Part shown: positions 45,613 to 54,653 of the stretch, piece after piece | Layout: each line of letters opens with the position of its first letter | Position numbering within the stretch: the first letter of the stretch is position 1 | NCBI RefSeq assembly: GCF_001578705.1 | Contig: NZ_KQ969038.1 | Span: forward strand, 100,092-164,091 | Length of the DNA: 64,000 bases | Reading direction: 5' to 3' | Source of the DNA: Streptococcus oralis | Lineage (GTDB): Bacteria > Bacillota > Bacilli > Lactobacillales > Streptococcaceae | Translations under genes and position numbers: made by a program | The notes under the pieces: model-generated | Told to the model about the DNA's origin: nothing | Database searches by the model: none | Seen by the model: only the letters and a program-made list of their open reading frames with translations

Positions 45613-46188
45613 CTACACTTTAGAGTCTTTCTCATAACTTTCCATAACCTCTTCCACTTCTGCCAAGGTTACTCCAAACAACTCTAAGCGCTTGAGGAGT
45701 TGCTTGCCGTTGGAATAGCCGATGCGGAGCTGTTCGCCTAGATACTCTCGGCGTCTACGACTGTCTGCTCCCGCTAGGAAACCTAGGCGAATCAAGTCGC
45801 TTCGACTGATGTCAAACACGTTCTCATTTTCAAATTGCTCTGTCACCTGAGCGAGCGCTGTTTTCAGGTCCTCATAGCTGGCGTGTTCAATTCCCAGAGA
45901 ACGCCCCTTAGTCTTGGATTTGGGAACAGCCTCATCTCGTTTGAGAAAGGCATGCTGGACTGTTGGAATAGCCGTCATAATCATGCGACGAATCCGCTCC
46001 CCATTAAAATCTGGATCGGTAAAGACAATCACTCCATGCAATTCATGCAGGCGCTGAATGCGTTCTATATCCTGGTCATTTATTGCGGAACCTCGTGTCT
46101 CATAGGTTTCCACGTCAAAGTAACGTTTGAGATTGACCGTATCATCACGACCTTCGACCACGATAACTTGTGAAATTTTTTCTTTCAT
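45613..46188 (-). CDS. rnmV: Ribonuclease M5
   Basis: Protein of 191 aa. N-terminal Toprim domain with VVEGRDD (about residues 9-15) and IVFTDPDFNG (about 55-64), followed by the RNase M5-specific C-terminal domain. Matures the 5' and 3' ends of 5S rRNA. Overlaps tatD by 4 bases. In most Firmicutes it is followed directly by rsmA; here a 434-codon gene intervenes. Confidence 0.95.
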   Translation of the reverse strand: MKEKISQVIVVEGRDDTVNLKRYFDVETYETRGSAINDQDIERIQRLHELHGVIVFTDPDFNGERIRRMIMTAIPTVQHAFLKRDEAVPKSKTKGRSLGIEHASYEDLKTALAQVTEQFENENVFDISRSDLIRLGFLAGADSRRRREYLGEQLRIGYSNGKQLLKRLELFGVTLAEVEEVMESYEKDSKV

Positions 46189-46961
46189 GATTGTTTTTCC
46201 AATCCAAAAATTCGCTCTGCATTGGCAGTCGTTGCCACCGCCAGCTCTTCTGTCGTCATCCCACGCAAATCGGCAATAAAGTCCGCCACATAGCGTGTGT
46301 AGGCTGTTTTGTTTTCACGGCCACGTTTAGGAACAGGAGCTAGGTAAGGGGCATCTGTCTCAACGAGGATTTTATCCAAAGGAAGTTCCCTAGCAGCCTC
46401 TTGGATATCCGTCGCTTTCTTAAAGGTCACCACACCTGAGAAAGAAATGGTCATGCCAAGCTCGACAAACTTCTCAGCCCACTCCAAAGAACCTGAAAAT
46501 GAATGCATGATGCCTCCACGAGGGCCAACTCCCTCGCTCCTGATAATCTCATAAGTATCTTCTAGCGCATCACGGGTATGGACCACAAAAGGCAAATTCA
46601 AATCCTTAGACAACTGAATCTGACGACGAAAAACCTGCTCCTGTACTTCCTTAGGTGCTGTCATCCAATGGTAGTCCAGACCAATCTCACCTAAAGCAAC
46701 AACCTTGTGATGTTTTAGTTTTTCAAGCAAGTAAGCTTCGACCTCATCTGTGTAAGTCCCTGCTTCCGTCGGATGCCAACCAATAGTTGCGTAGAGCTGC
46801 TCATACTCATCTGCCAACTCTAGGGCTCGTTCAATGGTCGGTTTATCAAAACCAACAATATTCATCTGTGTCACACCCATCTCAGCAGCCAAGGCGATTT
46901 CTTCTGCCTCACGTCCTGCAAATTCTTCTACATTTAAATGTGTGTGCGTATCAAAAATCAT
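46185..46961 (-). CDS. tatD: TatD family metal-dependent DNase
   Basis: Protein of 258 aa from ATG 46961 (an ATG 15 bases upstream is an alternative). Metal ligands in FDTHTHLN (start), GEIGLDYHW (about 95-103), HTRDA and HSFSGS, with ETDAPYLAP near 205-213. 3'-5' exonuclease or deoxyribonuclease of the amidohydrolase fold. TATAAT at 46989-46994 (minus) lies just upstream. Confidence 0.94.
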   Translation of the reverse strand: MIFDTHTHLNVEEFAGREAEEIALAAEMGVTQMNIVGFDKPTIERALELADEYEQLYATIGWHPTEAGTYTDEVEAYLLEKLKHHKVVALGEIGLDYHWMTAPKEVQEQVFRRQIQLSKDLNLPFVVHTRDALEDTYEIIRSEGVGPRGGIMHSFSGSLEWAEKFVELGMTISFSGVVTFKKATDIQEAARELPLDKILVETDAPYLAPVPKRGRENKTAYTRYVADFIADLRGMTTEELAVATTANAERIFGLEKQS

Positions 46962-47048
46962 CTCTTCTAACCTCATTTTCTTCCATCTATTATACCAAAA
47001 ATAGCATCCCTCGGCTTGTAAAAATATTCTAATACCGACCATTCTCCC

Positions 47049-47077
47049 TTGACTGCCCTTTTTCAAAGCAGTATAAT
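47049..47077 (+). promoter_or_regulatory. Promoter of the KimA-like potassium importer
   Basis: TTGACT (47049-47054), a 17-base spacer and TATAAT (47072-47077), 36 bases before the start codon; divergent from tatD. Confidence 0.85.
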
Positions 47078-47112
47078 AACACTTATTGAAATTTTCAGCA
47101 AAGGAAAAGAAA

Positions 47113-48957
47113 ATGTTTAGAAAATTAAAATATACCTTTATCGGTCGGCCACTCAAGTCTCTCACAGATGGTGAAGGGGGATTACTTGGAAAAATGCAGG
47201 CACTTGCAATGTTATCCAGTGATGCCCTGTCTTCTATTGCCTACGGACCTGAACAAGTCATTCTCGTTTTAGTCAGTCTCTCTCCTCTCGCTATTTGGTG
47301 GAGCCTCCCTATCGGTATTTTTGTCCTCTTACTCCTCGCTAGTTTGACCATTTCCTATCGTCAAATTATTCACGCCTATCCTCAAGGTGGAGGAGCTTAT
47401 ATGGTCACTCGGGAAAATCTCTCCCCTGAACTAGGCTTGATTGCAGGAGGCAGCCTCCTTGTTGACTATATGCTGACAGTAGCCGTATCCGTTGCTTCTG
47501 GAGCTGATGCTATTACTGCAGCCATACCTGCCCTCCATCCCTACAATCTTCATATCTCTATTTTCCTAGTCTGCCTGCTCATGCTCTTGAATTTAAGAGG
47601 CTTGAAAGAATCGGCCAGCTCTCTGATGATTCCCGTCTATCTCTTTATCTTCAGTACCGTCTTTCTCTTGCTTTATGGGTTCTTTCAACTATTTACAGGT
47701 TCCCTAAACTATCAGGCGACTTCAACCATTGGACAAACTGTTCCGAGCCTTTCCATCGTTCTCCTACTAAGAGCCTTTACCAGTGGCTCTGCCTCTCTGA
47801 CAGGGGTTGAAGCTATTTCAAATGCGGTACCATTTTTCAAAACTCCGAAAGAAAAGAATGCTGCTCAAACCTTGACCATCATGTCGCTCATTTTAGGATT
47901 TCTTTTTGCTGGCATTACCTTCCTAAACTACTGGATGGGCATCACACCTCAAAATGGAGAAACCATCCTCTCGCAAATGGCCAAGGGCATTCTTGGGAAT
48001 TCATTCTTTGGTCATGCTAGCTACTATCTCTTCCAGTTCTCAACAGCCTTGATTCTAGCTGTAGCTGCAAATACTGGCTTTTCAGCCTTCCCTATGCTAG
48101 CTTACAATATGGCTAAAAACAAATATATGCCCCATCTCTTTATGGAAAAAGGAGACCGCCTTGGCTACTCCAACGGTATCTTAACTCTGGCTTTTGGAGC
48201 TATGATCCTTCTTCTCATTTTTAATGGGAATACTGAACGCTTGATTCCTCTTTATACTATCGGAGTCTTCGTTCCCTTTGCCCTTTCTCAGACTGGGATG
48301 ATTCGCCATTGGAAAAAGGAAAAAGGAGCAAACTTCTTAAAATCTGCCTTCGCTAATATCCTTGGGGCCATCATTTGTTATGCCATTGTCCTCATTTTAC
48401 TCCTCTTCAGACTGGGTGATATCTGGCCATTCTTCCCAATTATCCTAGTCTTAACCTTCCTCTTTTTGTCCATTCACAACCATTACCAAAAAGTGGCAAA
48501 ACAACTACGACTCTACGAAGGAATTGAAAAGCGCACTTATGACGGCAACCTTGTCCTTGTCCTAGTAGGAAATGTTACCAGAGTCAGTGTCGGAGCCATT
48601 AACTACGCTCAAAGTATCGGTGATGAAGTGTTAGCCATGCACATTGCTACTAAAGAAACGGCCGAAAAAGACCAAGAAATTCTTCAGGAATTTGCCGATT
48701 ACTTCCCAAATATCGCTCTGAAGAATATCAATACCAGCTACCGTGACATCATCACCCCTAGTGTTAAGTATGTCAAACGAATCGCCCAAGAAGCTAAGCA
48801 AAAAAACTACACCGTTACAGTCCTTGTACCACAGTTTATCCCTAACAAGCCTTGGCAAAATATCCTGCACAATCAAATGAGCCTCAAACTAAAATACGCT
48901 CTCAGATGGCATGAAGACGTCGTTGTCGCTAGCTACTCTTATCATTTAAAAGAATAA
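47113..48957 (+). CDS. KimA-like KUP/APC potassium importer
   Basis: Protein of 614 aa from ATG 47113 (AAGGAAA site). Twelve or so membrane segments (about residues 30-460), then a cytoplasmic C-terminal domain (about 470-614). The N-terminal FIGRPLKS, KMQALAMLSSDALSSIAYGPEQ split around residues 26-50, YRQIIHAYPQGGGAYMV and GSLLVDYMLTVAVSVASGAD match B. subtilis KimA (YdaO), a high-affinity K+ importer controlled by c-di-AMP. It is often annotated simply as amino acid permease. It complements TrkAH in this window. Confidence 0.82.
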   Translation: MFRKLKYTFIGRPLKSLTDGEGGLLGKMQALAMLSSDALSSIAYGPEQVILVLVSLSPLAIWWSLPIGIFVLLLLASLTISYRQIIHAYPQGGGAYMVTRENLSPELGLIAGGSLLVDYMLTVAVSVASGADAITAAIPALHPYNLHISIFLVCLLMLLNLRGLKESASSLMIPVYLFIFSTVFLLLYGFFQLFTGSLNYQATSTIGQTVPSLSIVLLLRAFTSGSASLTGVEAISNAVPFFKTPKEKNAAQTLTIMSLILGFLFAGITFLNYWMGITPQNGETILSQMAKGILGNSFFGHASYYLFQFSTALILAVAANTGFSAFPMLAYNMAKNKYMPHLFMEKGDRLGYSNGILTLAFGAMILLLIFNGNTERLIPLYTIGVFVPFALSQTGMIRHWKKEKGANFLKSAFANILGAIICYAIVLILLLFRLGDIWPFFPIILVLTFLFLSIHNHYQKVAKQLRLYEGIEKRTYDGNLVLVLVGNVTRVSVGAINYAQSIGDEVLAMHIATKETAEKDQEILQEFADYFPNIALKNINTSYRDIITPSVKYVKRIAQEAKQKNYTVTVLVPQFIPNKPWQNILHNQMSLKLKYALRWHEDVVVASYSYHLKE

Positions 48958-48960
48958 AGA

Positions 48961-49003
48961 AAAGGCCCTACCAGAACCAAAAAGCGTCTGGTGGGGCCTT
49001 TTT
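48961..49003. terminator. Bidirectional terminator between kimA-like and aliB-like genes
   Basis: AAAGGCCC-TACCAGA pairs with TCTGGT-GGGGCCTTTTT around an 11-base loop. The T run on plus and A run on minus suit both convergent genes. Confidence 0.88.
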
Positions 49004-49048
49004 CTGAATCCAGCCACTATGCTTAACTAAAAAGCATGACTAGGAATA

Positions 49049-51010
49049 TTATTGAATGTGGTTAGCTAGATCTTCTTGGGCTTTTTTGTTGGACTCAGTT
49101 TTTTCTTTTTGCCATTTTTCATAAAACTCTTGGTACTGTTTCGCAGTCACGGGATCTTTTTGCAACTCAAGGTATTTGTAGTTGTCCGCATCCCCTTTGT
49201 GTCCAACGAATGAGAAGGCTCCTGTGAACGGTACAGTCTTACGGAAGATTGGATTAGCTCCTCCACTTTGAACTGGCAGAAAGAGAGCACTATCTGTTAG
49301 CCAAGCTTGAACTTCGGCAAATTTCTCATAGCGAACCTGAGTGTTTTCAACTTCTTTATCTGCCTCATCCAACAACTTCTTGTAGGTAGAGAGACCGATT
49401 TTTTCCTTAACACCATTGTCTTTTCCTGGAGTCAAGCCAAGATTTTTTAACTGAGAACCAGAGTCTGGATCCAAGAGGTCAAGATAGGTCTTGGGATCAG
49501 AGTAATCTCCGCTCCAGCCTGAGATGTCAATGTCATAGTCCTTTTGTTCAGCTGTGTCAGCAAAGAAGGTTGCATTGTCTTTCTCGTCTGGAGAAAGTTG
49601 AATCACATCGATAACAATATTATCTGATCCAAGTGTCTCCTCAACCGTCTGCTTGAAAGAACTGGCTTGTTGTACATCCAACTTAGCAGTCTGGTCCACT
49701 GGCATGTCTAGATGGATTGGGAAAGTCACACCTTCTGCTTGCAAACTTTCTTTGGCTTTGGCAAATTCTGCCTTGGCTTTGTCAGCATTCAAGAAGGCAG
49801 GCTGAGCGTCGTTTAGATTGACATTAGCCCACTCTGAACCATAGTTGACTATCTTTTCATTGACAGCATCTCCAAAGTTTTTCCCACCGATTTGAACAAA
49901 ATTGCTTGGTGTGACTGTGTTTCGAAGGATACGGTCAGCTCCATCTTCTCCATTTGTCTGTGCGGCGTAGGCATGACGGTCAAAGGCAAAGTTAATCGCC
50001 TGACGGAAGTCCTTATTTTGCATAGCTGCACGAGAATCCGTCTTTTCTTTATCCGTCTGTTTCATTGTTTGATTGTAACTTTGACGGTTGACATTGAAGA
50101 GATAGTAGAAAGTCACAGCATCCTGAGGAGTATAGGTAATCTTATCTTCATTCCCTTTTTTCAGCTGGTCAAAGACAGAGCTTGTCGGGAAGATACGGCC
50201 ATCTGTGTAGTTGCCTTCTAAGAATCCTCGAGCCAAACTATCTTGGTCTGAACCATCATAGAAGGAAAGTTTTACTTTCTCAATCTTGACATTGTCCTTA
50301 TCCCAGTAATTAGAGTTCTTTTCAAACTCAATTAAAGATTTTGATGTGAAAGACTTGAACAAGTATGGCCCATTTGACAGAATACTAGATGGGGTAACAC
50401 TTCCAAAGTCATCTCCCTTAGATTTCAAAAAGGCTTCATTGACAGGACTCAAAATTCCCCCTGTTGTCTTTGAATTCCAATAAGACTCTGGCTTGTTCAA
50501 GGTGTATTGGAGAGTATAGTCGTCCACTGCCTTGACTCCAACCGTCTCAAAGTCAGATGTTTTCCCTTCGACATAATCTGCCAAACCTTTGATTGAATCC
50601 CGTACCAAGTACAAGTTCTCAGCCTTTTTATCCGCTGCATACTTAAGACCTGTTACAAAGTCATGAGCTGTCACTTCAGCGTACTCTTCTCCTTCAGAGG
50701 TATACCACTTAGCTCCTTGGCGGATTTTGTAGGTATAGGTCAAACCGTCTTTTGATACTGTCCATGACTCCGCCATAGAAGGAACGAGGTTGCCGTACTT
50801 ATCATTTTCCAACAAACCATCGATCAAGTTTGTCGTAATGCTAGAAGTCGAACCACGTGTCGAAGTGATATAGTCTAATGTATCTGGATTGCTAGCAAAT
50901 ACATATGAGTAGGTTTTATCTGTATTTGATTGTGCCGAACTACAAGCCACCATCAAGAAGCTTGCACTCAAAATTCCAGCCCCTAGTAGGAGGGCTTTTG
51001 ATTTCTTCAT
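49049..51010 (-). CDS. AliA/AliB-type oligopeptide-binding lipoprotein
   Basis: Protein of 653 aa. Lipoprotein signal with lipobox MVAC near residue 23, then the SBP_bac_5 fold closely paralogous to AmiA (DTLDYITS, VTAHDFVTGLKYA, FDRHAYAAQTNG). No transporter genes adjoin it, so it should feed peptides to AmiCDEF, as AliA and AliB do in pneumococcus. Which Ali protein it is cannot be settled by eye. Own promoter at 51042-51070. Confidence 0.9.
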   Translation of the reverse strand: MKKSKALLLGAGILSASFLMVACSSAQSNTDKTYSYVFASNPDTLDYITSTRGSTSSITTNLIDGLLENDKYGNLVPSMAESWTVSKDGLTYTYKIRQGAKWYTSEGEEYAEVTAHDFVTGLKYAADKKAENLYLVRDSIKGLADYVEGKTSDFETVGVKAVDDYTLQYTLNKPESYWNSKTTGGILSPVNEAFLKSKGDDFGSVTPSSILSNGPYLFKSFTSKSLIEFEKNSNYWDKDNVKIEKVKLSFYDGSDQDSLARGFLEGNYTDGRIFPTSSVFDQLKKGNEDKITYTPQDAVTFYYLFNVNRQSYNQTMKQTDKEKTDSRAAMQNKDFRQAINFAFDRHAYAAQTNGEDGADRILRNTVTPSNFVQIGGKNFGDAVNEKIVNYGSEWANVNLNDAQPAFLNADKAKAEFAKAKESLQAEGVTFPIHLDMPVDQTAKLDVQQASSFKQTVEETLGSDNIVIDVIQLSPDEKDNATFFADTAEQKDYDIDISGWSGDYSDPKTYLDLLDPDSGSQLKNLGLTPGKDNGVKEKIGLSTYKKLLDEADKEVENTQVRYEKFAEVQAWLTDSALFLPVQSGGANPIFRKTVPFTGAFSFVGHKGDADNYKYLELQKDPVTAKQYQEFYEKWQKEKTESNKKAQEDLANHIQ

Positions 51011-51041
51011 AACTGTTCTCCATTTTTATAGTATATGAAAC

Positions 51042-51070
51042 ATTATACATTATTTCAGAAAAAATATAAA
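51042..51070 (-). promoter_or_regulatory. Promoter of the aliB-like gene
   Basis: TATAAA-like -35 (51065-51070), a 17-base spacer and TATAAT (51042-51047). The spacer contains TTTTCTGAAA, the core of a CodY box, but the flanks do not match. Confidence 0.65.
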
Positions 51071-51101
51071 GCATTTACAGACTGATATTATAGGAAAAAA
51101 G

Positions 51102-51131
51102 AAAAGCCAGTAGACTCGAGTTCCTACTGAC
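51102..51131 (-). terminator. rpmH terminator
   Basis: GTCAGTAG / CTACTGGC (51124-51131 / 51106-51113) followed by TTTTC on the minus strand. Confidence 0.8.
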
Positions 51132-51153
51132 TTCTTTATTGAATTCGTTTGGA

Positions 51154-51288
51154 TTAAGCAGCCAAAACTTTGCGTCCTTTACGACGACGAGCTGCCAATA
51201 CGCGACGACCGTTTTTAGTTGACATACGGTTACGGAATCCGTGTTTGCGCGCACGACGAAGTTTACTTGGTTGATAAGTACGTTTCAC
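51154..51288 (-). CDS. rpmH: 50S ribosomal protein L34
   Basis: Protein of 44 aa starting at GTG 51288 with GAGGAGGT upstream. It reads [17 protein letters not shown] then [21 protein letters not shown] and KVLAA, the L34 sequence. Strongly basic. It is monocistronic here and not next to rnpA or an oriC. Too short to be picked up by simple ORF size filters. Confidence 0.97.
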
Positions 51289-51362
51289 GATGAATACCTC
51301 CTCATAGATTTTGTATTCGTTTAGCCGGCTATAAAGTGATCAGTTACTAAACATACTTTACT

Positions 51363-51391
51363 ATTCTATCTGATTCTGCCACTTTTGTCAA
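51363..51391 (-). promoter_or_regulatory. rpmH promoter
   Basis: TTGACA (51386-51391), a 17-base spacer and TAGAAT (51363-51368). The stretch 51392-51533 shows no gene. Confidence 0.88.
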
Positions 51392-51533
51392 TAGCTCCAA
51401 GCAAATGTTTTCTAGCTTTTCCTATGAAAGCCCTTATCAGAAACAGTTAAGAGTAACATTCTCTTCAGATGCGAATAAATCAGTAAAAAATAATTCTTGC
51501 TAACATACATTTCCTATATTGAATCCACCGATT

Positions 51534-52118
51534 TCATATCCCAAACTGTCTGCAAAAATCAGCATTCATTTCTAACAATTCTTTAAAAGGAACTATTTTT
51601 CTAACTGCACCTGATGGAGTGTACTCCATTGACCACATAAATGGATAGGTCAAAACAACTTCATTCGTTTCAAGCGATAAATCTAATTTGAACAAATCTG
51701 ATACTATAAGTTCTTGATAAAATAGGTCTAACTGATTTGTAGTCACCCAATATAAAAATCCCTTATAATCTATCTCCAAATCCTCCCATTCTAATGTATC
51801 GGGGGTAAAATATTCTATTGAATTTAATTTTTCAATATTTATTGCAAATAGACCACCCAAAATATCATAAGCTATCAAACAACGATTAGGATTATAACAT
51901 TTTGAAAACAATTCATTACAATAGATGAATCCATTCTCTGAGTCATTCCCCAAAATCTTTAAATAACCATTAACAGTTATATAAGAAAAATGTTCTAAGA
52001 TAAACTTCAGTTCTTGTGGTGTTTCTATAGTATCCGTTATTTTTTTATTAAATTCTAAAAACTTAATATCATTGGAACTTTCATCAAATTTTTCAAGAAT
52101 CTCTCTCATAGTTATCAT
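51534..52118 (-). CDS. DUF2625-like protein
   Basis: Protein of 194 aa, acidic and soluble. The central GGLFAINIEKL...YFTPDTLEWEDLEIDYKGFLYWV segment (about residues 88-126) and the later LDLFYQELI resemble DUF2625, a family related to SMI1/KNR4-type immunity folds. The coding sequence is AT-rich compared with rpmH and alaT on either side. The ribosome site is weak (GGAG, distant). No toxin gene is next to it. Possible orphan immunity protein; the family call is by pattern only. Confidence 0.6.
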   Translation of the reverse strand: MITMREILEKFDESSNDIKFLEFNKKITDTIETPQELKFILEHFSYITVNGYLKILGNDSENGFIYCNELFSKCYNPNRCLIAYDILGGLFAINIEKLNSIEYFTPDTLEWEDLEIDYKGFLYWVTTNQLDLFYQELIVSDLFKLDLSLETNEVVLTYPFMWSMEYTPSGAVRKIVPFKELLEMNADFCRQFGI

Positions 52119-52254
52119 TTTATTTACCTATTCTCCACTATTCATCTTTACTCTTGTAGTTCATAGTTACTAATGTTTTTAATATTAAAAATTCTAACAA
52201 TAAATTCTAATTTTTCAGGATATTATATCTTCCCAGTATCCTTCCAAGAAAATA

Positions 52255-52308
52255 AAAATCTCAGAGAGGTAACGTTTAAATCATAAAAACGTTCGCTTTC
52301 TCTGAGAT
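52255..52308 (-). terminator. Terminator of the aminotransferase gene
   Basis: ATCTCAGAGAAAGCGAACGT pairs with ACGTTACCTCTCTGAGAT across a small interruption, followed by TTTTTATTTT on the minus strand. Confidence 0.88.
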
Positions 52309-52342
52309 AAAACGCTAAAATCTAGTTGAGCCCTATAGAACC

Positions 52343-53557
52343 TTATCTACGATACTGTTTTAAGAAACGAGTCATCTTTTCTTGGATTTGCGCTAATTCG
52401 TCCACTCGTGGGAGGTAAACGATACGGAAATGGTCTGGTTCTTGCCAGTTAAAGCCGCGGCCATGAACCAAGAGAACCTTTTCCTGTTTCAAGAAATTAA
52501 GAACAAACTGTTCATCATCATCGATGCGGTACATATCGCGGTCGATTTTAGGGAAGATATAAAGACCCGCCTTCGGCTTGACCGCAGACAAACCTGGAAT
52601 ATCTTGAATAGCATTGTAGATGAAGTTTCTTTGTTCGTAGATCCGTCCACCAGGAAGGAGTAATTCGTCCACTGACTGGTGCCCACCTAGCGAGGTTTGT
52701 ACAACTTGCTGGGCCAAAACGTTAGAGCAAAGACGCATATTGGACAGCATATTGAGACCTTCGATATAGCCCTTGACATGGTGCTTAGGACCAGACAAGA
52801 CCATCCAGCCCACACGAAAACCAGCGATACGATGCGATTTTGACAGACCATTCATGCTGACACAGAAGACATCTGGTGCCAAGCTTGCCACAGGCGTGTG
52901 TACATGCCCGTCCATCACCATGCGGTCATAAATCTCATCTGCAAAGATGATCAAGTCGTTTTGACGAGCAATCTCAATAATCTCCAACAAGAGTTCCTTA
53001 GGATAAAGGGCTCCAGTTGGGTTATTTGGGTTGATAAGGACGATGGCCTTGGTATTGGAAGTAATTTTTGACTTGATATCGTCAATATCAGGGTACCATT
53101 CTGCAGCTTCATCACAGATATAGTGAACCGCATTTCCCCCAGCTAGGCTGACCGCAGCTGTCCAGAGAGGATAGTCTGGCATAGGAACCAAGACCTCATC
53201 TCCATTGTCTAAAAGCCCCTGCATGGACATAACAATCAGCTCGCTGACTCCATTTCCAAGGTAGATATCATCAATGTCCACATTGGGGAAGTTCTTCAAT
53301 TGGCAATACTGCATGATGGCTTTACGTGCTGAGAAAATCCCTTTGGAGTCAGAATATCCCTCACTATCACGCGCATTCATAATCAAGTCATGAATGACCT
53401 CGTCTGGCGCTGTAAAGCCAAATTCTGCTGGATTTCCTGTGTTCAGACGTAAAATCTTTTCTCCGTTTGCTCGCATCCGCATAGCTTCTTCCAAAACAGG
53501 GCCACGGATATCATAGGCAACATGCTCTAACTTACTAGACTTGTTATATTCTTTCAT
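52343..53557 (-). CDS. Alanine-type aminotransferase (AlaA/AlaT-like)
   Basis: Protein of 404 aa, fold type I class I aminotransferase. Motifs: NPNNPTGALYP, FADEIYDRM with the PLP Asp, PLP lysine in MNGLSKSHRIAGFRVGW (about residue 239) and the C-terminal FRIVYLP with substrate-binding Arg. Close in form to E. coli AlaA, interconverting pyruvate/glutamate and alanine/2-oxoglutarate. Single gene with its own promoter and terminator. Confidence 0.9.
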   Translation of the reverse strand: MKEYNKSSKLEHVAYDIRGPVLEEAMRMRANGEKILRLNTGNPAEFGFTAPDEVIHDLIMNARDSEGYSDSKGIFSARKAIMQYCQLKNFPNVDIDDIYLGNGVSELIVMSMQGLLDNGDEVLVPMPDYPLWTAAVSLAGGNAVHYICDEAAEWYPDIDDIKSKITSNTKAIVLINPNNPTGALYPKELLLEIIEIARQNDLIIFADEIYDRMVMDGHVHTPVASLAPDVFCVSMNGLSKSHRIAGFRVGWMVLSGPKHHVKGYIEGLNMLSNMRLCSNVLAQQVVQTSLGGHQSVDELLLPGGRIYEQRNFIYNAIQDIPGLSAVKPKAGLYIFPKIDRDMYRIDDDEQFVLNFLKQEKVLLVHGRGFNWQEPDHFRIVYLPRVDELAQIQEKMTRFLKQYRR

Positions 53558-53587
53558 CTTGTTTCCTCAATTCATCGAGATAGTAAC

Positions 53588-53616
53588 ATTATACCACTAG
53601 AAAGGGATTGCGACAA
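53588..53616 (-). promoter_or_regulatory. Promoter of the aminotransferase gene
   Basis: TTGTCG (53611-53616), a 17-base spacer and TATAAT (53588-53593) on the minus strand. Confidence 0.8.
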
Positions 53617-53699
53617 GTTTCCTGAAATGAGCAAACAAAGAAAAAACTCACAACGACTAGGTTCTCACCGTCTAAATAACTAGAAGGAAGAATCATTTT

Positions 53700-53999
53700 T
53701 CACATACCAAAAGACAAACCTAGGAAGACCAATGCTAAAAAGGAATCATACAAAAGATTAAACATGAGAAAGAGCCCCCACGTGACCAAATAGTCCAAGC
53801 GACCACTTCTCTTTGCAATCACAAATAAAATGATATGGTAGACTAAGTGAAAGAGAAGAAAACCAACAAAACCTAGATAGAAAACACGCACGACTCTTTC
53901 CAGCTGCCAAAGCATCGCTACTTCTCCTACAAGTGACGCAAGGATAATTCCATGATAAAGAAGACTTATTTTTTTAGAAACTTGAACAAAATCTTTCAT
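53700..53999 (-). CDS. Small membrane protein, unknown function
   Basis: Protein of 99 aa with three membrane segments (about residues 12-31, 37-60 and 70-95) and a basic loop (AKRSGRLDY). I do not recognise a family. It lies between the aminotransferase gene and uspA on the minus strand, with a short AT-rich upstream region. Composition resembles neighbouring genes, so it is probably a native gene. Confidence 0.6.
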   Translation of the reverse strand: MKDFVQVSKKISLLYHGIILASLVGEVAMLWQLERVVRVFYLGFVGFLLFHLVYHIILFVIAKRSGRLDYLVTWGLFLMFNLLYDSFLALVFLGLSFGM

Positions 54000-54106
54000 A
54001 CTTTCTCATCCCCTCACTATGTTTCCTACTATCCCGTTTTCTTTTATTTTAACATATCTCCACCAAATCGAATCTCCGATAATATTTATTTAAATATGAT
54101 TTTTAC

Positions 54107-54135
54107 TTTACTTCTTTAGTGAAAAGGATTACAAT
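54107..54135 (+). promoter_or_regulatory. uspA promoter
   Basis: TTTACT (54107-54112), a 17-base spacer and TACAAT (54130-54135), with AGGAGG downstream before the start codon. Confidence 0.7.
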
Positions 54136-54165
54136 AAAAGTAAGAAAATTTCAGGAGGTTTCATT

Positions 54166-54618
54166 ATGGCACAACGTTACCAAAATGTTATGGTTGCAAT
54201 TGATGGTTCTAAAGAGGCAGACTTGGCTTTTGTTAAAGGTGTTTACACTGCTCTACGCAATGATTCCAAGCTCACCATTGCCCATGTTATTGACACACGC
54301 GCTCTTCAAAGCGTGTCTACCTTTGATGCTGAAGTTTACGAAGAACTCCAAGTCGACGCTGAAAGTTTGATGAAAGAGTACGAAAAACGTGCAAAAGATG
54401 CGGGTGTGACCGATATTCATACCGTCATCGAAATGGGAAATCCAAAAACTCTCCTTGCCCGTACCATTCCAGACGCAGAAAATGTTGACTTGATTCTCGT
54501 CGGTGCAACAGGTCTTAATGCCTTTGAACGCCTCTTGGTTGGCTCTTCATCTGAATACATCCTCCGCCACGCAAAAGTTGATTTACTGGTCGTGAGAGAA
54601 CAAGAAAAAACATTATAG
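54166..54618 (+). CDS. uspA: Universal stress protein family
   Basis: Protein of 150 aa. Single Usp domain with N-terminal VMVAIDGSKEADLAF and the ATP-binding GATGLNAFERLLVGSSSEYILRHA split near residues 118-140 (G-2x-G-9x-G(S/T) motif), so it is of the nucleotide-binding type. Single gene with strong SD and terminator at 54625-54652. Confidence 0.93.
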   Translation: MAQRYQNVMVAIDGSKEADLAFVKGVYTALRNDSKLTIAHVIDTRALQSVSTFDAEVYEELQVDAESLMKEYEKRAKDAGVTDIHTVIEMGNPKTLLARTIPDAENVDLILVGATGLNAFERLLVGSSSEYILRHAKVDLLVVREQEKTL

Positions 54619-54624
54619 GAACAC

Positions 54625-54652
54625 AAAAGGAGCCTGCTAGGCTCCCTTTTTT
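54625..54652. terminator. Bidirectional terminator between uspA and the HAD-fusion gene
   Basis: AAAAGGAGCC-TGCTA-GGCTCCCTTTTTT, with T runs suited to both convergent genes. Confidence 0.88.
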
Positions 54653-54653
54653 C

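Noticed and set aside
51140-51400. Chromosome origin near rpmH
   Set aside because: No dnaA, dnaN or rnpA and no cluster of DnaA boxes next to it; streptococcal rpmH is often away from oriC.
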